Shown here one piece after another: positions 1 to 6,209 of a DNA stretch of 13,132 nt; position 1 is the stretch's first letter; each line of letters opens with the position of its first letter. A program made the translations under genes and the position numbers. Source of the stretch: Deinococcus sp. (GTDB taxonomy: Bacteria > Deinococcota > Deinococci > Deinococcales > Deinococcaceae); contig JAQBPF010000306.1 of NCBI GenBank assembly GCA_028287665.1, positions 1 to 13,132 of the forward strand, given 5' to 3'. Under the pieces are notes generated by a model. It was not told the origin of the DNA and did not search any database. It saw nothing but the letters and a program-made list of their open reading frames with translations.

Positions 1-363
1 CTGACCTTTTCGGGCGTCGGGCCAGTGTTCCTGACCCGCGGCGCTCTGGAAGGCAGCGACACCCCAAACAACGTCACGGTCTGGGTTTCAACTTCCCACG
101 CTTCGATCCGGCAGCAGCGGGCGATGGTGGCAGTCATCAACTATGCTGTGGCGCGGTGTTTTGCCCCACTGACGGCGCAGCAACTCAATGTGTTGCGTGC
201 GTTGCCCGAGCGTGATTGGCGGCTCAAGCTGGGCTGGCAAGAGCAGCAGGTCGGCCCCCTCAAGGTGGGTTGGGGTGGCCGGGAAGGGCTGAATATCGGC
301 GGCCATGACGTCGGCGGAATGAGGGTGGAATGGCCCAGCAATCGGGGCATGTGCACGTGGTAG
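1..363 (+). CDS. Unrecognised protein, C-terminal part (5' end outside the window)
   Basis: The frame is open from base 1 and ends in TAG at 361-363, so about 120 codons of the C-terminus are visible and the true start lies upstream of the window. A GTG at 25 could start a shorter protein but has no ribosome binding site and needs no special explanation if the frame simply enters from outside. Codons favour G or C in third position, and the reverse-strand frames give low-quality, Ser/Cys/Pro-rich translations, so I take the plus frame as coding. The piece is soluble, with no membrane helix. It has several Trp residues towards its end and a Gly-rich stretch (GWGGREGLNIGGHDVGG). I do not recognise a family and assign no function. 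It converges on the membrane-protein gene to its right. Confidence 0.55.
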   Translation: MTFSGVGPVFLTRGALEGSDTPNNVTVWVSTSHASIRQQRAMVAVINYAVARCFAPLTAQQLNVLRALPERDWRLKLGWQEQQVGPLKVGWGGREGLNIGGHDVGGMRVEWPSNRGMCTW

Positions 364-373
364 TCCACCTTCC

Positions 374-411
374 AATCAAAACCGCTCCGGCAAAATCTCA
401 AGCCGGAGCGG
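374..411 (-). terminator. Intrinsic terminator of the membrane-protein gene
   Basis: A perfect 9-bp stem (CCGCTCCGG at 382-390, CCGGAGCGG at 403-411) encloses a 12-nt loop. Read on the minus strand the stem is followed by TTTTGATT. It lies 18 bp past the stop of the minus-strand gene ending at 430. On the plus strand the hairpin is followed by AAAAATT rather than a T-run, so it should end mainly minus-strand transcripts, although it sits between two convergent genes. Confidence 0.7.
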
Positions 412-429
412 AAAAATTGATGCAGGAGC

Positions 430-1230
430 TCAGGCCCGGAGTTCTCCCTTATCGCGCATGGCCTGGGTCAGCTTGGCAGGCTCGAACAGGTTGGCCTCTC
501 CGCCGTAGCGGGCTTTGACGGCGCGCTGCACCAACCACACCGCCGCAAAGACCCCCACCAGACTCAGGGCCAGCGAAGGCACCCTCATCAGCGCATTGAC
601 CTCGGCCACCTGGGCATTAAAGTTGTCGGAGCCGAACTTGGCGACCACTCGGGCGTAGTTCACGACGCTGTTGATCACACCGCCGATCAGATCGAAGACC
701 GCGAAGACCACGGTGCCCAGAACCAGCCCTTTGTGCACGGCAGGATCGCGCATGGCCTGCTGCGTGGCGGCGCGGTGTTCGGGGGTTTCTCCGATGGTGG
801 TGGCATCCAGAAAGACGCGGAACAGGGGCACACTGGTGGCCGCCGAAATCAGGAACAGAACGCCTGTGAGGTAAGAGCGGGCGCTGTCTTTGATGGCGTA
901 CCAGAAGCCGTCGACGTACCAGAACGCCAGCGCCCCGCTAAAGATGGCACCGACCCCGCCGATCAGGGCCACCGGACTGACATTGCGGTTGACCAGCAGG
1001 TCCCACAGCACGTACACCACCGGAATCAGGGCCGCCAGCAGGTAAGAACGCACGTTGCCGGTGGTGCCGCCACCAAAGACCGTATCGGCCACGCTGATGC
1101 CGCTGCCCAGAATATTGGGGCTGAGAATCAGAATAGGAATCAAGAGGGTGAACACCAGATCCCAGACAGTTTTGGGCACCCGCGCCCGTGCTTTGGGCGG
1201 TGTGGCAGGAGAGGAAGCAGGATCAGTCAT
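430..1230 (-). CDS. VC0807-type multi-pass inner-membrane protein
   Basis: A 266-residue integral membrane protein with about six hydrophobic segments, at roughly residues 22-41, 63-80, 88-105, 119-137, 168-192 and 219-237. They are separated by short loops, with a longer polar stretch at 140-165. The length, six-helix layout and a short Pro/Ala/Lys-rich N-terminus match what I recall of the VC0807 family, a widespread group of uncharacterised membrane proteins. That assignment is by recognition, not by alignment. No catalytic or transport motif is visible, so the role is unknown. The ATG at 1228-1230 lacks a clear Shine-Dalgarno. An imperfect -10-like CAGAAT lies 8 nt upstream, the same spacing as the leaderless starts elsewhere in the window, but its first base is off consensus. 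It is divergent from the small exported protein at 1356. Confidence 0.75.
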   Translation of the reverse strand: MTDPASSPATPPKARARVPKTVWDLVFTLLIPILILSPNILGSGISVADTVFGGGTTGNVRSYLLAALIPVVYVLWDLLVNRNVSPVALIGGVGAIFSGALAFWYVDGFWYAIKDSARSYLTGVLFLISAATSVPLFRVFLDATTIGETPEHRAATQQAMRDPAVHKGLVLGTVVFAVFDLIGGVINSVVNYARVVAKFGSDNFNAQVAEVNALMRVPSLALSLVGVFAAVWLVQRAVKARYGGEANLFEPAKLTQAMRDKGELRA

Positions 1231-1340
1231 GGAGGCATTCTGTCACTCCGGCATGAGGCACGGCGAGGGTGAACCGTCCTGCCAGAGTGCCTGCCTCATC
1301 CTGCCCCCAAAGTGTGATGGCGTCCTCACTGCCCAGCTTG

Positions 1341-1346
1341 TACGCT
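1341..1346 (+). promoter_or_regulatory. Candidate -10 box of a leaderless gene
   Basis: TACGCT fits the TANNNT -10 pattern and lies 9 nt before the ATG at 1356, with no Shine-Dalgarno between them. This arrangement would give a leaderless or nearly leaderless mRNA, common in Deinococcus. No good -35 hexamer is visible about 17 nt upstream. Confidence 0.4.
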
Positions 1347-1355
1347 GAAGCCAAC

Positions 1356-1760
1356 ATGAAACCAGTCACGGCGTTGGTCGGTCTGCTGCTTGTGTCCTCT
1401 GCTCTGGCCTGCCCTGTTAAAAAGGGATTCATCGCGGGTGGCCTGCTGCCCCTACCCGCAGGGTATGTTCCCAAATGCGACGACTGGTACGCCAGTTCCA
1501 AACAGGGATTGCAGTCGTCTCTGGGGACGGGCCAGAAGATGAGCTGGTTTGAAATGTACGCCGTAGACGCCAAAGCTCTGAAATTCGACAATCTGATCGG
1601 ACAGTTGACGCGCCGAGGCTATACCTCCGTGATGAAAACAGATTACGGCGGCATGGTGGGGCGGCGGCTGCGTGACAAGGCGGGCCGGATGCTGGATGTC
1701 TCGGCCCGCAAGATGGAGGGCAACAACTACTTTGTGAGCCTGAGTCTGATCAAGTTCTAG
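1356..1760 (+). CDS. Small exported protein of unknown function
   Basis: I choose the ATG at 1356 because it gives a clean Sec signal peptide (Lys2, hydrophobic core, then SSALA before Cys19). The longer frame from 1269 would put 29 polar residues in front of it. The protein is then 134 aa with about 116 residues after cleavage. The motif before Cys19 (ALAC) lacks the Leu at -3 of a standard lipobox, so signal peptidase I cleavage is more likely than lipidation. The mature part has two cysteines (19 and 41) that could form a disulfide, and is basic and mixed alpha/beta in character. I do not recognise the family. The stop codon TAG lies inside the left terminal repeat of the element that follows, so the native 3' end of this gene may have been altered by that insertion. 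Confidence 0.7.
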   Translation: MKPVTALVGLLLVSSALACPVKKGFIAGGLLPLPAGYVPKCDDWYASSKQGLQSSLGTGQKMSWFEMYAVDAKALKFDNLIGQLTRRGYTSVMKTDYGGMVGRRLRDKAGRMLDVSARKMEGNNYFVSLSLIKF

Positions 1761-1875
1761 AGCATCTGTCATCATAATGACCGAGCGGAACGAGTGAATT
1801 TCATTGAGCAGGACGGAGAATGGAGCCACCGAAAGTCTCTTTTTTCGGTGGTGTAATTCGGAGAACTGCTCTAGA
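1756..1875. repeat. MITE-like palindromic element (non-coding)
   Basis: Two 9-nt ends, TCTAGAGCA at 1756-1764 and TGCTCTAGA at 1867-1875, are perfect inverted repeats around about 102 bp of non-coding, relatively AT-richer sequence. Internally there is a perfect 9-bp hairpin (CCACCGAAA at 1826-1834 with TTTCGGTGG at 1843-1851) and a small GTCAT/ATGAC hairpin (1768-1772 with 1777-1781). CGGAGAA occurs twice. The ends can be read as GAGCA...TGCTC flanked by TA, or as AGCA...TGCT flanked by CTAG. These resemble target duplications of IS630/Tc1-like or IS5-like transposases respectively. No transposase is encoded. It resembles the small dispersed repeats of Deinococcus genomes, but copy number cannot be seen from one window. 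Confidence 0.55.
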
Positions 1876-1908
1876 GGAGCTGAACCAGCATGACGGCCCC
1901 AGTAGAAC

Positions 1909-1945
1909 GGACGAAACAACGCCACCTGAGCTGATCGGCGGCGTT
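1909..1945 (-). terminator. Probable intrinsic terminator of the 137-aa gene
   Basis: On the minus strand AACGCCGCC pairs with GGTGGCGTT (9 bp including one G-T pair, plus coordinates 1918-1945) around a 10-nt loop, followed by TTGTTTCGT... of moderate T content. It lies about 25 bp past the stop at 1970. A competing shorter AGCTGA/TCAGCT stem overlaps it. Confidence 0.5.
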
Positions 1946-1969
1946 CAGCTGAAGAGAAAAAAGACCAGG

Positions 1970-2383
1970 TCAGGCGGCGCTTTCGTTGCGCTCGGCCTGC
2001 ACCAGCACGCGCAGCAGGGCACTCAGAGGATCGAGACCGCGGGCATTGGCCGTCATCATGCCGCCGTGGAGGCGGGCGCCGTATACGCTCTGATCGCCAC
2101 GTTCATCCACTTCATTGGCCAGGTCCAGCCGCACGCGGTGGTTGCGCCGGGCGGCCCAGTGCATGAGGTGGAGCAGCAGGTTGGCGGCGTCGCCACGCAG
2201 CCACTGAATGTCCTGGGTGCCGTGCGCCACAGACAGATGAATTCGGGGCTGATCAGGAAGGCCGTTCTCGGGGATACTGCGGTAGCCTGCATAAAAGTGC
2301 TCACTGCCCGCTGCGGCGACGCGGTACAACGCGCCCATCTCGGGAGCAGCGAGGGCGCGGAGGTCAGGAAGGAGCGTGTCCAC
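1970..2383 (-). CDS. Unrecognised 137-aa protein
   Basis: A soluble protein of 137 residues with no signal peptide or membrane helix. Codon use matches its neighbours and the terminator signal past its stop supports a real gene. The start is the GTG at 2381-2383. No in-frame ATG lies upstream and no clear Shine-Dalgarno is present, so the N-terminus is uncertain. The middle contains a helix-like run (ANLLLHLMHWAARR, about residues 67-80), then a likely beta strand (HRVRLDLANEVDERG), and a helical C-terminus (DPLSALLRVLVQAERNE). I do not recognise the family and assign no function. It stands alone between the MITE-like element and the S41 peptidase. Confidence 0.65.
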   Translation of the reverse strand: MDTLLPDLRALAAPEMGALYRVAAAGSEHFYAGYRSIPENGLPDQPRIHLSVAHGTQDIQWLRGDAANLLLHLMHWAARRNHRVRLDLANEVDERGDQSVYGARLHGGMMTANARGLDPLSALLRVLVQAERNESAA

Positions 2384-2634
2384 AGCCGGTATGCTTTCAG
2401 GCGAAGGCAGGGGCAGCTGTGAAATTTGTCACCTTTCGGCCCTCCTGATTCCCGGAAAGCTGTCTCTGATCACCGACGAGAACGCCCCGGCTTAGACCTA
2501 CATCTGTTGAGCTGCGTCCCGTTGGGGTCGTGCGTCTCTAACCTCGATCCACACGTTTCAATCTGGACACGGGGTCATGCCTCCCCCAGAAGGGGGATAA
2601 GCAGGCAGGCGAACCTTTGTCCCTCAGAAACTGT
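2384..2634. other. Intergenic region between two minus-strand genes
   Basis: About 250 bp without a credible gene. The plus-strand reading frame from the TTG at 2426 gives an unstructured, low-complexity product and is not accepted. A short TCCCCC/GGGGGA hairpin with an AGAA loop (2582-2597) lies about 38 bp past the S41 stop, but no T-run follows on the minus strand, so it is only a weak terminator candidate. The promoter of the 137-aa gene should lie in the right part of 2384-2480. I could not place it. Confidence 0.4.
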
Positions 2635-4014
2635 TCAGGGGCTGCCGGGCTGAGCGCGCTCCTGGGACAGCACGGGTGCGCCTTCCAGTGCTTTGACACC
2701 CAGATTCAGCAGTTCGTCCTCGCCCTGGGTCAGCAGGCGGAGGGTGGCTTCGCTCTGCTCATCTGGAATGTCCGGCGTCAGGCGGGTCGGATAAGGCGTG
2801 CCGTCGGGCTTGGCATAATTCAGGATGGTCAGCTGAAGGGCTGCGTCACCGATGGGGAAGACACGGGTGGCGGTGTTGCCCACACCTGCCGTCCGTTCGC
2901 CCAGGATGGGGCCACGCGCCGCATTCTGAATCTCAAAGGCAAAGAATTCGCTGCACGAGGCGCTGCCCTGATCGACCAGCACCGACAGCGGCCCCGTCCA
3001 CAGCTGCGGGTTGGTCACGATGCCGCTGGTCCGGCCTGCCTCGACCCGTGCGCCCCGGCTGACCAGCGTGCGGCTGTTGCCCTCGGCGCTGCGGGCCACC
3101 CGCGTAAAGCTGGGCACAAAAGCACTGACCGCGCCGTCGCACTCGCTGAGGCTGCCGCCGCCGTTGCCGCGCAGATCCACGATGATGCCCCGCACGCCCT
3201 GCGCCCGCGCCTGCCCGACCAGATCGTGTACGCCCTGGGCCACGCCCCCACCCGAAATAAAGGTAGGAATGCGGATCACCGCTACGTCCTGAGCGCCCTG
3301 CGGATTGGTGAGGTAGGTCAGGCGCGGCAGGTCACGGGTGCTGCTTTCCTGCGAGGTGACATTGACGACCCGCTCTGCGCCGCGGGTGCTGACACCGAGG
3401 GCGATGGGCTTGCCCGCCTCCCGCGCGGCCCGGAGGGCGTCGTAGGTGTAGGGCTGGCCGTCGATGCTGGTCAGCACGTCTCCGCGCAGCAATCCAGCCT
3501 CCGCCGCCACACTGTTGGGCACCACTTCCAGCACCACCCGCTGCTGCCCGTCCAACTGCGCCAGTTTCACGCCAAATTGTCTGCGGTTGCCGCCCGTGGC
3601 ACTGGCCACGAATTCCTCAAAATCTTCCGGGTTCTGAAAAAAGGTGTGCTCATCGTCCAGCGCCGTCAGTTCAGCCTCTATGACCGGGTAGGATTTTTCG
3701 GCGGCACAGTTGATGGGGGTCGGCGCACACACGGCGTCCAGCCTGACCTGATATTCGCGGGCCAGCCCAGCACGGTCTACGGTCGAAAGGCCGCCGTAGG
3801 AGTTTTGCAGCAACTGGTTGACCTGATTGAACACGGCCTGCGCGGGAGAAAGGCCCGCCACAGATTGGGCCCCGGTCTGGGCACCGGGCCGCCCCACTTC
3901 CGACTGGGCCAGAGCGGGCAGACTGAACATCAGCGACAGCGAGAGAGAGACTTTGAGAGCAGATGTGAGCGCCGACCTGATGGCGCGGGGAGAACGGCGC
4001 TGCATAGGCTTCAT
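2635..4014 (-). CDS. Exported PDZ-containing S41 family peptidase
   Basis: Predicted extracytoplasmic serine peptidase of the C-terminal-processing (S41) family, 459 aa. The ATG at 4012-4014 is chosen because GAGGG lies 5 nt upstream and it begins a Sec signal peptide (RR-rich n-region, core ending in PALA36, cleavage before Gln37). The ATG at 4062 would add 16 residues with no signal. Residues 60-135 form an N-terminal helical part with DDEHT at 120-124. A PDZ-like domain lies around 145-225 (GVKLAQ, VVPNSVAAEAGLLRGD, IDGQPY). The catalytic domain covers 240-420, with VDLRGNGGG (279-287) and the serine motif GSASCSE (350-356). Ser353 aligns with the nucleophile of Prc/CtpA. The residue 25 further on, where Prc has its catalytic Lys, is Val378 in GERTAGVGN, so the classical Ser-Lys dyad is absent. 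His123 may take part instead, as in tricorn/IRBP-like members (inference). Confidence 0.88.
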   Translation of the reverse strand: MKPMQRRSPRAIRSALTSALKVSLSLSLMFSLPALAQSEVGRPGAQTGAQSVAGLSPAQAVFNQVNQLLQNSYGGLSTVDRAGLAREYQVRLDAVCAPTPINCAAEKSYPVIEAELTALDDEHTFFQNPEDFEEFVASATGGNRRQFGVKLAQLDGQQRVVLEVVPNSVAAEAGLLRGDVLTSIDGQPYTYDALRAAREAGKPIALGVSTRGAERVVNVTSQESSTRDLPRLTYLTNPQGAQDVAVIRIPTFISGGGVAQGVHDLVGQARAQGVRGIIVDLRGNGGGSLSECDGAVSAFVPSFTRVARSAEGNSRTLVSRGARVEAGRTSGIVTNPQLWTGPLSVLVDQGSASCSEFFAFEIQNAARGPILGERTAGVGNTATRVFPIGDAALQLTILNYAKPDGTPYPTRLTPDIPDEQSEATLRLLTQGEDELLNLGVKALEGAPVLSQERAQPGSP

Positions 4015-4019
4015 AGTGG

Positions 4020-4024
4020 CCCTC
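4020..4024 (-). promoter_or_regulatory. Ribosome binding site of the S41 gene
   Basis: GAGGG on the minus strand, 5 nt before the ATG at 4012-4014. It decides for this start over the ATGs at 4024-4026 and 4060-4062. Confidence 0.65.
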
Positions 4025-4167
4025 ATTCTGCTCTGAACAGATGGGAAATGGGTGGGAAACAAAAGCTGTACAGATTACAAAAAACCCGTGTCCTTCGATA
4101 CTTTTGCCTGCTGCCGAACTGAGTTGAACCTGATGGGCGGAGCTGGCGCTTCACGCCTCAAATCTGT

Positions 4168-5253
4168 CTAGGACAGCGGGCGGTGCTGGTAAAGCTCGAC
4201 CATGCGCCGCAAGAAGCGCAGGCCCGGCGTGAGGCTGCTGTGCTGCACCCATTCGTCTTCCCGGTGGGCGTTGCCGCCCCGGTACACGCCCACGGCAATA
4301 GCAGGCAGGTCGTGGGGCACAGCGGCATTGGCGTCGGTGCTGCTGGACGCCAGCCGCAGATCCATCCGGCCTTCGCGGGCGGCTTCATGGGCCATGTCCA
4401 GCAGGGGGCCAGAACGGAGGTCGCCGCCGGGCCGGTCTCCCACTCGCTCCAGGCGCACATTGACCCCGGCTTCCCGCGCCGCATTGTGCAGCACGCCCTG
4501 AGCGCGGCTATCGAGTTCGGCCAGAGCTTTGGCATCCAGCGAACGCAGATCCAGCAGGAGTTCGGCGCTTCCGGCAATAGAGTTGACGCTGTTGCCGCCC
4601 GAAGCCAACCCCACATTGAGCGTGGTACGCGGCGTGGTGGGGCGGTGCAGGGCATACAGACCCGCAATGGCAATGCCCAGAGCGTGCAGGGCACTGGGCG
4701 CCTGATCGCCCCAGGAATGGCCTCCTGGCCCGATAAAGGTGGCCCGGTAGCGCCGCACGCCCACCGCCCGCGTCACCGCGATGCCCAGATACCCGTCGAC
4801 CGCCACAAAGGCGCCCAGCGAGGCCCGGTGCCTGGCCAGCAGGTGCTTTGCGCCGCGCAGATCCCCCAGCCCTTCCTCACCGACATTGGCCGCCACCCAG
4901 AGGGGCCGCCGCAGAGCCACCGGTTGCGCCGCGTGTTCTTCCAGCAGCGCCGTCACCACAGCCAGGCTGGCGCTGTTGTCGCCCACACCCGGTCCCACCA
5001 GCCGCGTTTTTTCGTCTCGCACGGTGACGTTGGTGCCTGCGGCAAACACCGTGTCCAGGTGCGCCGCCAGCAAAAGCGCGGGCTTGCCCTCGGTGCCGGG
5101 CGGCGTGATGCGGGTCAGCACGTTGCCCACCTCGTCGCGCTCGCAGGGGAAGCCCAATCCTTCCCACAGGTGGGTCATCAGATCAGCACGCGCCCCCTCC
5201 TCAAATGTGGGGGCAGGCGTCTGCGCTATGCGCGGGAGGTACGACAGAGGCAT
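4168..5253 (-). CDS. M20 family zinc metallopeptidase (peptidase/deacetylase-like)
   Basis: Cytosolic dinuclear-zinc amidohydrolase of the M20 family, 361 aa, typical family length. Metal and catalytic residues appear in order: HLD (His65, Asp67), GVGDN (Asp92), GEEG (Glu126 as general base and Glu127 as ligand), Asp153 in VDGY, and His330 in GGNAH. The lid/dimerisation domain is inserted at about 165-275, with the conserved GGHS (His179) near its start. The family includes aminopeptidases, tripeptidases, carboxypeptidases and N-acyl deacylases. The GPGGHSWGD and GGNAHREDEW motifs point to a PepT/ArgE-like aminoacylpeptidase, but the substrate cannot be read from sequence. The ATG at 5251-5253 has a -10 box 8 nt upstream and no Shine-Dalgarno, so translation is probably leaderless. 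The S41 gene follows after 153 bp and has its own upstream region. The two are not clearly an operon. Confidence 0.9.
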   Translation of the reverse strand: MPLSYLPRIAQTPAPTFEEGARADLMTHLWEGLGFPCERDEVGNVLTRITPPGTEGKPALLLAAHLDTVFAAGTNVTVRDEKTRLVGPGVGDNSASLAVVTALLEEHAAQPVALRRPLWVAANVGEEGLGDLRGAKHLLARHRASLGAFVAVDGYLGIAVTRAVGVRRYRATFIGPGGHSWGDQAPSALHALGIAIAGLYALHRPTTPRTTLNVGLASGGNSVNSIAGSAELLLDLRSLDAKALAELDSRAQGVLHNAAREAGVNVRLERVGDRPGGDLRSGPLLDMAHEAAREGRMDLRLASSSTDANAAVPHDLPAIAVGVYRGGNAHREDEWVQHSSLTPGLRFLRRMVELYQHRPLS

Positions 5254-5261
5254 TGCAGGCG

Positions 5262-5267
5262 ATTCTA
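5262..5267 (-). promoter_or_regulatory. -10 box of the M20 gene (leaderless start)
   Basis: TAGAAT on the minus strand ends 8 nt before the ATG at 5253. No Shine-Dalgarno is present. The -35 is poorly conserved (TTACTG or ACTGTT depending on the spacer). Confidence 0.55.
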
Positions 5268-5320
5268 GCGGGTACAGGCTGCAAAACAGTAAGGCGCGTG
5301 GTCAGGCACGCAGGACATGC

Positions 5321-5359
5321 TTCATGTCTGGGTTTTATGTCTGGGCTTCATGTCTGGAA
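5321..5359. repeat. Three tandem copies of a 13-bp repeat
   Basis: TTCATGTCTGGGT, TTTATGTCTGGGC and TTCATGTCTGGAA follow one another without gaps at 5321-5333, 5334-5346 and 5347-5359. All share ATGTCTGG. The array lies about 55-90 bp upstream of the M20 -10 box in otherwise non-coding sequence. It may be a regulator binding array or a chance short tandem repeat. Confidence 0.7.
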
Positions 5360-5489
5360 AGGGCAACGAAGAATACAACCAGTGGGCTGAAGAACCGGTG
5401 GCGCTCAGGGCAGTCCATCCAGCCTCACGTTGCCCCAGCCAGGTTGCCCCAAGGAAGGCCGCTGGAGCAGCAGAGTTTTCCCTGGCCAG

Positions 5490-5523
5490 CCCAAACAAAC
5501 CCCCCAACCACATCGGCTGGGGG
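5490..5523 (-). terminator. Intrinsic terminator of the EF-hand gene
   Basis: A 9-bp stem with one G-T pair (5501-5509 with 5515-5523) and a 5-nt loop, followed on the minus strand by GTTTGTTTGG. It starts 17 bp past the stop of the gene ending at 5541. Confidence 0.75.
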
Positions 5524-5540
5524 CAGAGATTCAGGGCTCT

Positions 5541-5966
5541 TTAGCGGCGCAGCATCTTGCTGCCGATCATGGCAGCGAGGCCCACCAGTCCGGCTTTGAC
5601 CATCGGGTTGCCCAACATGCCGCCCTGACTGAAGGCGGCTTCCAGCGGGCTGCGGCCATCCTGGGCGGGGGCCTGCGCGGTGCGGGTAAAGGCGTCAGCC
5701 AGGTCGTTGGGATCGTCGGCCCGCACGCTCTGGACGGGGTTGGCACTGCTCTGCACAATCGCGTCGCCCATCTGCTGGCGCTGATCGGGAGACATCTGGG
5801 TCATGTAGCCGCGCAGCAACTCGTCGCGCTCCTGGGGAGAGGCGCTTTGCAGGTAGTCCTGAATGTAGGCGGCGGCTTCCTCGGGGCTGACCACGCCGTC
5901 GGCGTTGGTGTCGCGGGGATCAAGGCGGGCCATCTGCTCGTGCCGGTCTTTTTGTTGGAAAAACAT
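5541..5966 (-). CDS. Small EF-hand protein with C-terminal hydrophobic helix
   Basis: 141 aa. Residues 19-30 (DTNADGVVSPEE) form a full EF-hand loop: Asp1, Asn3, Asp5, Gly6, Val8 and Glu12 are all canonical, with helix-forming flanks (HEQMARL before, AAAYIQDYLQ after). Only one loop is evident, so it resembles dockerin/calsymin-type or single-EF bacterial proteins rather than paired calmodulin. The middle (about 42-66) contains a helical SPQERDELLRGYMTQMSP stretch. The C-terminus (about 120-138, VKAGLVGLAAMIGSKM) is hydrophobic and ends in LRR, suggesting a tail anchor or a membrane-associated helix. No N-terminal signal peptide is present. Calcium binding is likely from the motif. The cellular role is unknown. 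AGGAGGT 6 nt before the ATG is a strong ribosome binding site, and a strong terminator follows, so it is a monocistronic, probably well-expressed gene. Confidence 0.8.
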   Translation of the reverse strand: MFFQQKDRHEQMARLDPRDTNADGVVSPEEAAAYIQDYLQSASPQERDELLRGYMTQMSPDQRQQMGDAIVQSSANPVQSVRADDPNDLADAFTRTAQAPAQDGRSPLEAAFSQGGMLGNPMVKAGLVGLAAMIGSKMLRR

Positions 5967-5972
5967 GGTGGA

Positions 5973-5979
5973 ACCTCCT
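5973..5979 (-). promoter_or_regulatory. Strong ribosome binding site of the EF-hand gene
   Basis: AGGAGGT on the minus strand, 6 nt before the ATG at 5964-5966. It fixes the start. Confidence 0.8.
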
Positions 5980-6049
5980 GAATGGGGAGAACTGCGGCGA
6001 CGTGTTCGGCAGGCTGCCAGAAGTCACGTGGACGCGATACGGGGTGCGG

Positions 6050-6077
6050 TTCCTACGCTACGGAGCCGTCCGGTCAA
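6050..6077 (-). promoter_or_regulatory. Candidate promoter of the EF-hand gene
   Basis: On the minus strand TTGACC (6072-6077) is followed after 16 nt by TAGGAA (6050-6055). The -35 is good. The -10 lacks the final T. It would give an untranslated leader of about 75-80 nt carrying the strong Shine-Dalgarno. Confidence 0.35.
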
Positions 6078-6194
6078 ATGGGTGAGGAGACACTAAGAGC
6101 GGGCTTTACACCGCCTAGACCTCGCGGGGGGTCGGCAGGCAGGCGAAGCAGGCATACGGCAGCAAGAGGGACAATTGAGCGGTCTGGACGGCGC

Positions 6195-6200
6195 TAGAGT
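6195..6200 (+). promoter_or_regulatory. -10 box of the DR2241-like gene (leaderless start)
   Basis: TAGAGT lies 9 nt before the ATG at 6210, with no Shine-Dalgarno. TTGAGC occurs upstream but only 14 nt away, closer than an optimal -35. Confidence 0.5.
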
Positions 6201-6209
6201 GGCAGGCGT

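Larger units (their letters stand above)
5254..5540. other. Intergenic region upstream of the M20 gene
   Basis: 287 bp between two minus-strand genes. It holds the terminator of the EF-hand gene (5490-5523), the 13-bp triple repeat and the M20 -10 box. The short reading frames here (for example minus 5322-5513) read through the terminator and the repeats and do not look like genes. Confidence 0.6.

Noticed and set aside
2426..2653. 75-codon plus-strand reading frame between the 137-aa gene and the S41 gene
   Set aside because: It starts at a TTG without a ribosome binding site, overlaps the S41 coding end, and its product is low-complexity with no family resemblance.
4066..4073. CTGTACAG palindrome upstream of the S41 gene as an operator
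   Set aside because: An 8-bp palindrome is expected by chance at this scale, and no second copy or matching promoter supports it.
2635..4122. Long plus-strand reading frames antisense to S41, M20, GHL10 and dnaX
   Set aside because: They are mirror frames of GC-rich genes. Their translations are rich in Arg, His, Gln and Gly with no domains, while the opposite strand encodes clear families.
5335..5352. Possible radiation/desiccation response motif (TTATGT...)
   Set aside because: Only the left half-site is present. The inverted ACATAA half is missing, and the sequence is better explained as part of a direct repeat.
2601..6147. Shared GCAGGCAGGCGAA at 2601-2613 and about 6135-6147
   Set aside because: It is short and made of simple GCAG repeats, so chance in GC-rich DNA explains it. 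No inverted ends or further similarity flank the copies.
5967..6209. Cobalamin riboswitch upstream of the chelatase-like gene
   Set aside because: No B12-box-like sequence or conserved stem arrangement is seen, and the -10 box 9 nt before the ATG leaves no leader to hold a riboswitch.
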